Part shown: piece by piece, positions 1-7,631 of the stretch
How the letters are laid out: every line of letters begins with the position of its first letter
Position numbering within the stretch: the first letter of the stretch is position 1
NCBI GenBank assembly: GCA_029973955.1
Contig: JARKQJ010000189.1
Span: 26,719-90,718 of the forward strand
Direction of reading: 5' to 3'
Source of the DNA: Paludibaculum sp.
GTDB taxonomy: Bacteria; Acidobacteriota; Terriglobia; Bryobacterales; Bryobacteraceae
DNA: 64,000 nucleotides
The notes under the pieces: model-generated
What the model saw: the letters and a program-made list of their open reading frames with translations, nothing else
Database searches by the model: none
Told to the model about the DNA's origin: nothing
Made by a program: the position numbers and the translations under genes

Positions 1-1
1 C

Positions 2-2218
2 CCCTGGGCCGGCTTCCGCCCCGGCCTCTGGCAACACGAAATCGACGTCCGCGACTTCATCCAGCAGAACATCGAACCCTACGAGGGCGACGAATCCTTC
101 CTCGCCCCTGCCACCCCTCGCACCAAGGCCCTCTGGGATCACCTCAATCAGCTCTTCGTCGAAGAGCGCAGGAAGGGCGTCCTCGACATCTCGCCCATTC
201 CCGGCTCCATCACCGCCCACGGCCCCGGTTACATCGACAAGGACAACGAGATCATCGTCGGTCTGCAGACGGAAGCGCCGCTCAAGCGCGCCATCATGCC
301 CAACGGCGGCCTGCGCATGGTCCTGACCGCGCTCAAGGCCTATGGCTATGAGCCCGACCCTCACGTCGTGGAAGCCTTCACCAAGTACCGCAAAACTCAC
401 AACGATGCTGTCTTCGACGCCTACACCGCTGACATCCGCCGCTGCCGCTCGTCTCATATTCTGACTGGCCTGCCGGACGCCTACGGGCGGGGCCGCATTA
501 TCGGCGACTACCGCCGCGTCGCCCTCTATGGCGTCGCGCGCCTCATCGAAGTCAAAAAGCGCGAGAAAGATGCGCTCGATGCGGAAATGTCCACCGACGC
601 GATCATCCGCGATCGCGAAGAGCTGGCCGAACAGATCCGCGCCCTCGGCGAACTCGCCCAAATGGCATCCTCCTACGGCTTCGACATCACCGTGCCCGCC
701 GCTAACGCCCGCGAGGCCGTCCAGTGGCTCTACTTCGGCTACCTGGCGGCCGTCAAGGAACAGAACGGCGCGGCCATGAGCCTCGGCCGCACTTCCACCT
801 TCCTCGACATCTACTTTCAGCGCGATCTCGCCGCCGGCCTCCTCACCGAGTCCCAGGCCCAGGAGATCGTCGACGACTTCGTAATCAAACTCCGCATCGT
901 CCGCTTCCTCCGCAGTCCCGAGTACGACGAACTCTTCGCCGGCGATCCTACCTGGGTGACCGAATCCATCGGCGGCATGGGTGACGATGGGCGCCCTCTC
1001 GTGACCAGATCCTCCTTCCGCTTCCTTCAAACCCTATACAACCTCGGCCCCGCGCCCGAGCCCAACCTCACCATCTGGTACTCGCCCCGCCTCCCCGAAG
1101 GCTTCCGCCGCTTCGCCGCCAAGGCCGCCATCGATACCAGCTCCATCCAGTTCGAGAACGACGAGATCATGCGCCGCGCCTGGGGCGACGACGGCGCCAT
1201 CGCCTGCTGCGTCTCCCCGATGCTGGTGGGCAAGCAGATGCAGTTCTTCGGCGCGCGCGCCAATATCGCCAAGCTGCTTCTCTACGCCATCAACGGCGGA
1301 CGCGACGAGATCAGCGGTAAGCAGATCGGCCCCAAGGAACAGCCCGTGCAGGGCGAAGTTCTCGACTTCGACGACGTCATCGCCCGCTTCGAACGACTGA
1401 TGGACTGGCTCGCCGGCGTCTACGTCAGCGCGATGAACGTCATCCACTACATGCACGACAAGTACGCCTACGAGCGTGTCGAAATGGCCCTCCACGACTA
1501 TGCCCCCCTCCGCACCATGGCCTTCGGCATGGCCGGTCTCTCGGTTGCGGCCGATTCACTCTCCGCCATACGCCACGCCAAAGTCACTCCAGTTCGCGAC
1601 GAGTCCGGCCTCGTCACCGACTTCATCACCGAGGGCGACTACCCCCAGTTCGGCAACAACGACAACCGCGTCGATCAGCTCGCCACCTGGATCGTCTCCA
1701 CCTTTATGAAGAAGTTGCGCAAGTACCCCACCTACCGCAACGCCCTCCACACCCAATCCGTCCTTACCATCACCTCAAACGTCGTCTATGGCAAAGCAAC
1801 CGGCAACACCCCGGACGGCCGCCGCCGCGGCGAGCCCTTCGCCCCCGGAGCCAATCCCATGTACGGCCGCGAAAAGCACGGCCTGCACGCCTCCGCGGCC
1901 TCCGTCGCCAAAATCCCTTACCGCGACGCCGCTGACGGCATCAGCCTCACTGCGACACTCGTCCCCCAAAGCCTCGGCCGCGTCTCCGAGGACCGCATCG
2001 AGAATCTCACCTCCATCCTCGATGCCTTCTTCAGCGTCACCGGCTACCACATGAACGTCAACGTGCTCAATCGGGAAACGCTCCTCGATGCCATGGAGCA
2101 TCCCGAAAACTACCCACACCTCACCATCCGCGTCTCCGGATACGCCGTCAACTTCGTCCGCCTGACTCGCGAGCAGCAACTCGACGTCATCCGCCGCACT
2201 TTCCATTCGGTAAGTTGA
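2..2218 (+). CDS. pflB: Pyruvate formate-lyase (formate C-acetyltransferase), 5' end outside window
   Basis: Glycyl-radical enzyme converting pyruvate and CoA to acetyl-CoA and formate in anaerobic cytoplasm. The frame is open from base 2, and its first visible residues ([20 protein letters not shown]) match the family N-terminus, so only about 10-20 residues are missing; 738 residues are visible against about 760 in E. coli. The catalytic cysteine pair lies in IACCVSPM (visible residues 402-403). The radical glycine lies in RVSGYAV (visible residue 713), giving the usual spacing of about 310 residues. [19 protein letters not shown] and the NTPDGRR region are also conserved. The stop is followed after one base by the activase gene, so the two form an operon. 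The upstream promoter is outside the window. Family assignment is secure. Confidence 0.97.
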   Translation, partial: PWAGFRPGLWQHEIDVRDFIQQNIEPYEGDESFLAPATPRTKALWDHLNQLFVEERRKGVLDISPIPGSITAHGPGYIDKDNEIIVGLQTEAPLKRAIMPNGGLRMVLTALKAYGYEPDPHVVEAFTKYRKTHNDAVFDAYTADIRRCRSSHILTGLPDAYGRGRIIGDYRRVALYGVARLIEVKKREKDALDAEMSTDAIIRDREELAEQIRALGELAQMASSYGFDITVPAANAREAVQWLYFGYLAAVKEQNGAAMSLGRTSTFLDIYFQRDLAAGLLTESQAQEIVDDFVIKLRIVRFLRSPEYDELFAGDPTWVTESIGGMGDDGRPLVTRSSFRFLQTLYNLGPAPEPNLTIWYSPRLPEGFRRFAAKAAIDTSSIQFENDEIMRRAWGDDGAIACCVSPMLVGKQMQFFGARANIAKLLLYAINGGRDEISGKQIGPKEQPVQGEVLDFDDVIARFERLMDWLAGVYVSAMNVIHYMHDKYAYERVEMALHDYAPLRTMAFGMAGLSVAADSLSAIRHAKVTPVRDESGLVTDFITEGDYPQFGNNDNRVDQLATWIVSTFMKKLRKYPTYRNALHTQSVLTITSNVVYGKATGNTPDGRRRGEPFAPGANPMYGREKHGLHASAASVAKIPYRDAADGISLTATLVPQSLGRVSEDRIENLTSILDAFFSVTGYHMNVNVLNRETLLDAMEHPENYPHLTIRVSGYAVNFVRLTREQQLDVIRRTFHSVS

Positions 2219-2219
2219 C

Positions 2220-3050
2220 ATGAGCGAATCAGCCAAACTCGAAGCCAGCAGTCCCTATGAACTCCGCACTGGGCAGGCCAGTCATGTCTCCGAGCAGGAG
2301 GTGCAGGCCGCACTCGTCTCCGGCGAGCTCGGCTTCTTCCACTCCTTCACCACCGGCTCCACTCTCGATGGCCCCGGCGTCCGTATCGTCGCCTGGCTCA
2401 CCGGCTGCCAGTTCAAGTGCCTCTACTGCCACAACCCGGACACCTGGAAGCTGACCAACGGTATCCCCGTGCCGCTCGCCCGCGCTGTGAGCCAACTCCG
2501 CAAGTACCGCGCGGGCCTTAACGTGATGCGCGGAGGCCTCACCATCAGCGGCGGTGAACCGCTCATGCAGCACAAGTTCGTCTGCCGCCTCTTTGAAGCA
2601 GCCAAACAACTTGGTATCCACACCGCCCTCGATACCAACGGCGCTCTCGGCCATCGCCTCACCGACGATCAGCTTCGTCTCGCCGACCTCGTCCTCCTCG
2701 ACATCAAATCCTGGACCCCCGAGCGCCACCAGCGCCTGGTCTCCGCCCCTGTTGAGCCCGTCCTCGAGTTCGCCCGCCGCCTCGCCGACGCCTCGCGCCC
2801 CATGTGGATCCGCTACGTCTTCGTGCCCGGCTACTCCGACGGCTACGACGACATCGCCCGTATCGCTGAGTTCGCCAAATCCCTTGGCAACGTCCAGCGC
2901 GTCGATGTCCTTCCCTTTCACCAGATGGGCGGCTTCAAGTGGAAAGAACTCGGCATGGACTACGCGCTCGCCGACGTTGAGCCCCCTGAGCCCGCCGCCA
3001 CCGAACGCGCCTGCCAGATCTTCCGCGCCGCGGGCCTCAGAGCCTACTAG
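2220..3050 (+). CDS. pflA: Pyruvate formate-lyase activating enzyme (radical SAM)
   Basis: Radical SAM enzyme that puts the glycyl radical on PflB using S-adenosylmethionine and a [4Fe-4S] cluster. The CX3CX2C cluster motif is visible as C63, C67 and C70 (TGCQFKCLYCHNPDTWK), with SGGEPL for SAM binding and DTNGALGH further on. The protein has 276 residues, about 30 more than E. coli PflA; the extra part is an N-terminal stretch before the conserved HSFTTGSTLDGPG segment, and I see no internal Met that would remove it. The gene starts one base after the pflB stop, so translation is probably coupled. It ends 9 bp from the convergent sigma-54 activator gene, with no hairpin between. Confidence 0.96.
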   Translation: MSESAKLEASSPYELRTGQASHVSEQEVQAALVSGELGFFHSFTTGSTLDGPGVRIVAWLTGCQFKCLYCHNPDTWKLTNGIPVPLARAVSQLRKYRAGLNVMRGGLTISGGEPLMQHKFVCRLFEAAKQLGIHTALDTNGALGHRLTDDQLRLADLVLLDIKSWTPERHQRLVSAPVEPVLEFARRLADASRPMWIRYVFVPGYSDGYDDIARIAEFAKSLGNVQRVDVLPFHQMGGFKWKELGMDYALADVEPPEPAATERACQIFRAAGLRAY

Positions 3051-3059
3051 TCGCGGCGT

Positions 3060-5198
3060 TCACGCGCGCTTCACCCCAAGCTTCGCCATCCGTCCCCGCA
3101 GCGTATTCGGATGCAACCCCAGAATCTCCGCCGCGCCGCCCGGCCCGGCAATCTGCCCATGCGTCCTCTTGAGCGTCTGTTCGATGTGCCGCCGCTCCAT
3201 CGCATCCAGGGTCATGAACTCGCCCCCCTCATCCAACTCCGAATGCCCGTTGCCCCTAGGCGCTACATCACTAGGCATCGTCAGTACTTGCCCCTGGCTG
3301 GTAATCACCGCCCGCTCCAGGACATTCTCAAGTTCCCGTACGTTGCCCGGCCAATCCCTCTCCGTCAGCTGCCGGATCACCGACATTGGAATCTCTCTTA
3401 CCGGCCGTCCATGCTTCTGGCTCAGGCGCTGCACCAGGAAGTGCGCCAGCATGGGAATGTCCTCCCGTCTCTCCCTCAGCGGGGGCACGCTGATCGGAAA
3501 TACCATCAGCCGGTAATAGAGGTCCTCCCGGAACCTACCCGAAATCACGTCCTGCTTCAAGTTCCTGTTCGTCGAAGCGATCACGCGCACGTCTGCCCTT
3601 CGCGTCTTCGTGCCGCCCACCCGGTCAAACTCCCCTTCCTGCAACACCCGCAGCAGCTTCGCCTGCACATCCAGCGCCAGTTCCCCAATCTCGTCCAGCA
3701 GCAGCGTCCCTCCCTCCGCCAGTTCAAACCGCCCCTGCTTCGCACGGTCCGCGCCTGTGAACGCCCCCCGCTCGTGTCCGAACAACTCGCTCTCGATCAG
3801 GCTCGGAGGCAGCGCCGCGCAGTTCACCCGCACGAACGGCATCTGGCTGCGCACGCTCGCTTTGTGTATCGCACGCGCCACCAACTCCTTGCCCACTCCT
3901 GTCTCTCCTTCAATCAGAACAGTTGCCGTCGTCGAAGCCACCTGCGCGATCTTGTGCAGGACATACTTCACAGCGTCGCTCTTGCCCACGAACTCGCTAG
4001 AGTCCACCGTCCCTTCGAACTCCAGACGCAAGTACTGGTTCTCCGCCTCCAACTGCTCCTTCAGAGCCTTCAGTTCAGCCAACGCCGCGTCCCTTGCCCG
4101 TTCCGTTGTTAACTTCTCCGTCAGATCGATCCCAACGCTCAACAGACCGGTTACTTCCCCGTCCTGCCCACGAACCACCGCGCTCCACCAGTGCACTCTC
4201 CGCAGATCTCCATCCTTCCCCAGCAGCCCGGCCTGCAATTGCTCCGGCCCCTCTCCTTGAATCCCCTTCTCGAAAAGCACCTCCAGTTCTGCCCGCTCTC
4301 CTGGTGGAAGGAATTTCGAAAACGGCCCACCCACCAACTCCTCCTGCGTGCATCCCGTCACAGCCTGCAAATGTGGATTAGCATACTCCACGATCCCCTC
4401 TCTGTCGCACGCCACAACCAGAAGAGACACGCTCTCCAGCAACGACCGCCACTTCCGCTCGTTCGCCACAATCTCCCTGCTCAGCGCGATCGACTTCACT
4501 GCGTCTCGCACAATGTCGTGGCTCATCACTAGAGCAAGCGCTATGAATGCATGGGTGTAGAGCGCCGGACCATCGACCCATCCTCTGTTCACAGCCAGGC
4601 CGTATGGATACGCCACCAGCAGGAGTGGGCCAATTCCAATGCTGTACGCGAGCGCCCGGCCCCGGGACTCCCGTTTCCTCCAGAGAACGACGCCTACGCC
4701 GGCCAGGTATGCAACCGTCAGCAGCGTATACAAGTTCCCTACCAGCAGCAGAGGGTGGCGCGTCCCCTGCAGGAGGTTCATCGTGCCTCCACCCAGCATT
4801 TTGACGCTCCGGATTCCCCAAATCCGATCGAAGACCATGCTGTGAGGCAGCAGAAGATGGGTGAGGGCCGTGAATGCACCAAGCCCTGTCAGGAAGCCCG
4901 CAATCCTCCTTTCTTTGATTCCCGCGTACTCCCGCGCAAACCACACCAGCGCTATGGCGTATGCCAGGATCAACCCCAGCATCAGCTTTATCCCAAACAC
5001 CAAATCCGGTATCGAAGCCGACAGGTACCGCCATGGCGCCGCAAATGCCCCACCCGCCACCAGTACACCCAGCAAGAAAAACAAAACATTCAACTTCCGG
5101 CGCACTGAGTGCCAGGCCAACATCAGGTGGAATACGGCCACCGACAAAACCACCGCTCCCATCATCAGTTCAAACAGCACGAAAGGCGGCAGTACCAT
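3060..5198 (-). CDS. Membrane-bound PAS-containing sigma-54-dependent transcriptional activator
   Basis: Enhancer-binding protein of the NtrC/Fis type. From the chosen start it has about 712 residues: several hydrophobic membrane segments in the first 250 or so, a PAS sensor domain (from about VACDREGIVEYANPHLQAVTG), a short coiled coil, and the AAA+ domain. The AAA+ domain carries Walker A GETGVGKE, the sigma-54 contact loop GAFTGA and Walker B GTLLLDEIGE. A C-terminal Fis-type helix-turn-helix (LGLHPNTLRGRMAKLG) follows. The frame is open to an ATG at 5375, but that 59-residue extension is not protein-like and would cover the candidate sigma-54 promoter on the other strand, so I use the ATG at 5198, just before the first membrane segment. 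Its ligand is unknown. Candidate targets are pflBA and the neighbouring gene at 5411. Confidence 0.9.
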   Translation of the reverse strand: MVLPPFVLFELMMGAVVLSVAVFHLMLAWHSVRRKLNVLFFLLGVLVAGGAFAAPWRYLSASIPDLVFGIKLMLGLILAYAIALVWFAREYAGIKERRIAGFLTGLGAFTALTHLLLPHSMVFDRIWGIRSVKMLGGGTMNLLQGTRHPLLLVGNLYTLLTVAYLAGVGVVLWRKRESRGRALAYSIGIGPLLLVAYPYGLAVNRGWVDGPALYTHAFIALALVMSHDIVRDAVKSIALSREIVANERKWRSLLESVSLLVVACDREGIVEYANPHLQAVTGCTQEELVGGPFSKFLPPGERAELEVLFEKGIQGEGPEQLQAGLLGKDGDLRRVHWWSAVVRGQDGEVTGLLSVGIDLTEKLTTERARDAALAELKALKEQLEAENQYLRLEFEGTVDSSEFVGKSDAVKYVLHKIAQVASTTATVLIEGETGVGKELVARAIHKASVRSQMPFVRVNCAALPPSLIESELFGHERGAFTGADRAKQGRFELAEGGTLLLDEIGELALDVQAKLLRVLQEGEFDRVGGTKTRRADVRVIASTNRNLKQDVISGRFREDLYYRLMVFPISVPPLRERREDIPMLAHFLVQRLSQKHGRPVREIPMSVIRQLTERDWPGNVRELENVLERAVITSQGQVLTMPSDVAPRGNGHSELDEGGEFMTLDAMERRHIEQTLKRTHGQIAGPGGAAEILGLHPNTLRGRMAKLGVKRA

Positions 5199-5355
5199 GG
5201 AGGATCTTATTGTACTCCTGGTGCTTTGGCATTCTAAGCCCCATGTGCCCATATTTGGTTTCAATACGAAATCTGGAATCTCCCCCTCGCGAGAACGCGG
5301 TGCGCTGAAAACGCTAACCCACACAACTGACGCCACTTGATGCGAAACCCGCATT

Positions 5356-5371
5356 TGGCACCCAATGTGCA
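5356..5371 (+). promoter_or_regulatory. Candidate sigma-54 (-24/-12) promoter
   Basis: TGGCAC (5356-5361), five bases, then GTGCA (5367-5371): this fits the -24/-12 consensus TGGCAC-N5-TTGCA with one mismatch, and the GG and GC dinucleotides are in the right positions. Transcription would start near 5381, about 30 bases before the ATG at 5411, which has GGAG six bases upstream. An inverted repeat ATGCG-N5-CGCAT (5340-5354) lies immediately upstream. The neighbouring gene, read the other way, encodes a sigma-54 activator. The match is by eye and not experimentally supported. Confidence 0.5.
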
Positions 5372-5410
5372 TCATTGTTCCCGATTGGGCTGGTCCCCTC
5401 GGAGCGTCAA

Positions 5411-5797
5411 ATGCCCTCCCCCAGTGCGAAGCCTTGTTCCATAGTGATCGAATTCACACTCAAGCCCGGCAAGCGCCGTGAGTTCTCGCGTTCCTTCGAG
5501 GACTTTATCGGGCATGAGCGCGACGGCCACATCCGAACCACCGTCTTTGAAGATCGAGAAGAACCCGGCCACATGGTATGGATGGCCGACTGGCAGGACC
5601 GCGCCCCTGCCGAAGAGTATCTCCACAGCGAACAATTCGGGATTCTACTCGGCGCCATCCGTGTCCTGAGTTCCGATGCCTCGTACCGCCTCATCGCCGA
5701 ATCCAGCGAGCCTGGGAACTTCCCACTTCTTCCAACCGAACGCCGTCCCTCCAATCAGGAGTACATCGAGTTCGATCCCACTCGCCTGCGGTCGTGA
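5411..5797 (+). CDS. Antibiotic biosynthesis monooxygenase (ABM)-like dimeric alpha/beta-barrel protein
   Basis: Small cytoplasmic protein of 128 residues with an ABM/YgiN-like core: IVIEFTLKPGKRREFSRSF at the N-terminus, then a GHERDGHIRTTVFEDREEPG segment and MVWMADWQDRAPAEEYLHS. This pattern of strand, helix and a W-containing strand is typical of the ferredoxin-like ABM fold. Members include heme-degrading and quinol monooxygenases as well as proteins of unknown role; no substrate can be assigned. The ATG at 5411 is preferred over an upstream TTG at 5375 because it has GGAG six bases before it and because the candidate sigma-54 start site lies between the two. Confidence 0.65.
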   Translation: MPSPSAKPCSIVIEFTLKPGKRREFSRSFEDFIGHERDGHIRTTVFEDREEPGHMVWMADWQDRAPAEEYLHSEQFGILLGAIRVLSSDASYRLIAESSEPGNFPLLPTERRPSNQEYIEFDPTRLRS

Positions 5798-5832
5798 AAC
5801 CTGTCACCCCCTATGATCAAGGATCCTCAGCT

Positions 5833-6333
5833 ATGAAACTCAAGACCTTTTCGCTCACCGTCATCGCGCTCATTTCGGGCGCTCTCCTCGCCCCCGCTCA
5901 GCAGGCGCCATCTGCCGCCGAGAACAAGGAAGCCAATCTCAAAGCCTACGTCGACCTCCTCCGCAAGGACGTCAAGAAGGAGAAGGTCAGCATCCTGACT
6001 GACCTGATGAACCTCACGCCTGACGAGGCCGCCAAGTTCTGGCCCATCTATAACGACTACGACAAGGCCCTCACCGTCCTCGCCGACGAACGCGTGGCCC
6101 TCATCAAGCTTTACGCCGACAGCTACGGCAACCTGACCCCCGCCATCGCCACCAAACTCGCCACGGGCGCCCTGGACCTCGATGCCAAGCGCAACCAACT
6201 CAAGCGCGAGTATGTTCACAAGTTCAGCCAGGCGATCAGCCCGATCCTCGCCGCTCGCTTCCTTCAAATCGAGAACCAGATCGAGAAGATCCTCGATCTT
6301 CAAATCGCATCCAGCCTGCCGGTCATTGAATAG
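5833..6333 (+). CDS. Exported helical protein, Spy/CpxP-like
   Basis: A 166-residue protein with a clear Sec signal peptide (MKLKTFSLTVIALISGALLA, likely cut before QQAPS). The mature part is almost all charged helix and contains LTPDEAAKFWPIYNDYDKAL, a pattern resembling the LTPEQ-type helices of Spy/CpxP periplasmic chaperones, but the match is weak. The function is unknown; periplasmic localisation is well supported. The ATG at 5833 follows AAGGA by about 10 bases. It is the first of three consecutive genes for small exported proteins (5833, 6351 and 6922) that are closely spaced and probably co-transcribed. Confidence 0.8.
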   Translation: MKLKTFSLTVIALISGALLAPAQQAPSAAENKEANLKAYVDLLRKDVKKEKVSILTDLMNLTPDEAAKFWPIYNDYDKALTVLADERVALIKLYADSYGNLTPAIATKLATGALDLDAKRNQLKREYVHKFSQAISPILAARFLQIENQIEKILDLQIASSLPVIE

Positions 6334-6350
6334 CTCAAGGAGTATCCGCC

Positions 6351-6911
6351 ATGAAACCGATCTCTCTTTTCGCCGCTATCCTCATCCTCGCTGCCCTGGT
6401 CCCGCCTGCCTCCGCCGAAATCACTATCCCCGCGGGCACTCAGATCATTGTCCGGACCATCGACCCCATCGACGGCAACACGGCCAAGGCCGGTACACGC
6501 TTCCGCGCCAGCATCGATGATGCGGTCCTCGTCGGCAGCGAAACCGCCATTCCCCGCGGCGCGGCGGCCACTCTGGAAGTCGTCTCCATTGAAAAGGGTA
6601 AGGAGATGGCCCTCCGCCTCCGTGAAGTCAATATCGATGGCAAAGCCTACGGCCTCTCCACCGAATTCTCCGACGTGGACGCCAAGGGGACCAGCAAGAC
6701 CAAGAAAGCCGTTCGCCGCGGCGTCGGCCTGGGCGCTATTGGTGCCGGCATCGGTGCTCTTGCCGGCGGCGGCAGCGGCGCGGCTATCGGCGCTGTCGTC
6801 GGCGGTGGTGTCGGCGCCATCTCCGCCGCCGGCTCCAAAGGCAAGCAGATCAACGTGCCCTCCGAAACCCGTCTCATCTTCGCTCTCAAAGCCGCGGTTC
6901 CCATGAAGTAG
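6351..6911 (+). CDS. Exported protein with glycine-zipper segment
   Basis: A 186-residue protein with a signal peptide ending at about PPASA. The first half of the mature protein (ITIPAGTQIIVRTIDPIDG and following) is a beta-rich domain. A glycine-zipper-like stretch with repeated GxGAxxG spacing lies around residues 123-160, which suggests insertion into or association with a membrane. No catalytic motif is visible. AAGGAG stands about eight bases before the ATG. It lies 17 bp after the preceding exported protein and 10 bp before the next one. The function is not known. Confidence 0.8.
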   Translation: MKPISLFAAILILAALVPPASAEITIPAGTQIIVRTIDPIDGNTAKAGTRFRASIDDAVLVGSETAIPRGAAATLEVVSIEKGKEMALRLREVNIDGKAYGLSTEFSDVDAKGTSKTKKAVRRGVGLGAIGAGIGALAGGGSGAAIGAVVGGGVGAISAAGSKGKQINVPSETRLIFALKAAVPMK

Positions 6912-6921
6912 GAATTCACCC

Positions 6922-7587
6922 ATGAGACCCCTCGCCATTGCTATCCTCGCCGCCGCCTGCGCTGCCGCGCAGACCTCCGCCCCCGATGTCCAGCAGCGCC
7001 TTGCCGCTGTCAAGCAGGCCATCGCCGAGAACAGGCAACGCCTCCAGGCCTATACCTGGACCGAATCCACCGAACTCAGCCTCAAAGGCGAGGTCAAAAA
7101 AGTGGACCAGAAGGAGTGCCACTACGGCCCCGACGGCAAAGTGGTCAAGGTCCCCATCACTGCACCTGAGGAGAAAAAGGCCCCTCGCGGCCTCAAAGGG
7201 AAGGTGGTTGCCAAGAAGGTCGACGAGTTCAAAGACTATATGGACCGTTTTGGCAGCCTGATTAGCCGCTACGTTCCGCCGGACCCAGCCAGCCTCCAGC
7301 AGGCGCAGGCGTCCGGCAAAGCCACTCTCGACAAGGCCGAGGGCACGCTCGTCTTCAACGACTACGCCAAGCCCGGTGACAAAGTCACCTTCGCCTTCGA
7401 TCCCGCTGCCAGGAGGCTTCGCTCCTTCAGCGTCTCAACTTACCTGGACGGGCCCGAAGACAAAGTGGGGATGGATGCCCGATTCTCCTCGCTCGCCGAT
7501 GGCACAAACTTCGTCGAGGAATCTATCCTTACCTCGGCCAGCAAGCAACTGAAGATCAAGACAACGAACTTCGGCCACAAAAAATAA
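6922..7587 (+). CDS. Exported protein of unknown function
   Basis: A 221-residue protein with a signal peptide (MRPLAIAILAAACAAAQ). The mature part starts with a helical segment (VQQRLAAVKQAIAENRQRLQ), then contains YTWTESTELSLKGEVKKVDQ, a lysine-rich loop and a beta-rich C-terminal half (KVTFAFDPAARRLRSFSVST). This resembles outer-membrane-lipoprotein-sorting-like folds often seen in acidobacterial exported proteins, but I cannot name a family with confidence. There is no lipobox. It is the last gene of the three-gene exported set. The next gene, a glucosidase, begins 44 bp later with its own ribosome binding site. Confidence 0.75.
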   Translation: MRPLAIAILAAACAAAQTSAPDVQQRLAAVKQAIAENRQRLQAYTWTESTELSLKGEVKKVDQKECHYGPDGKVVKVPITAPEEKKAPRGLKGKVVAKKVDEFKDYMDRFGSLISRYVPPDPASLQQAQASGKATLDKAEGTLVFNDYAKPGDKVTFAFDPAARRLRSFSVSTYLDGPEDKVGMDARFSSLADGTNFVEESILTSASKQLKIKTTNFGHKK

Positions 7588-7631
7588 CAATGAAACCGAA
7601 GCGGGCGCACAATCGATCAGGAGGCAACTAG

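Noticed and set aside
5199..5375. N-terminal extension of the sigma-54 activator to the ATG at 5375
   Set aside because: The 59 extra residues are not typical of a membrane sensor N-terminus and the region holds the candidate sigma-54 promoter on the other strand; the ATG at 5198 begins just before the first membrane segment.
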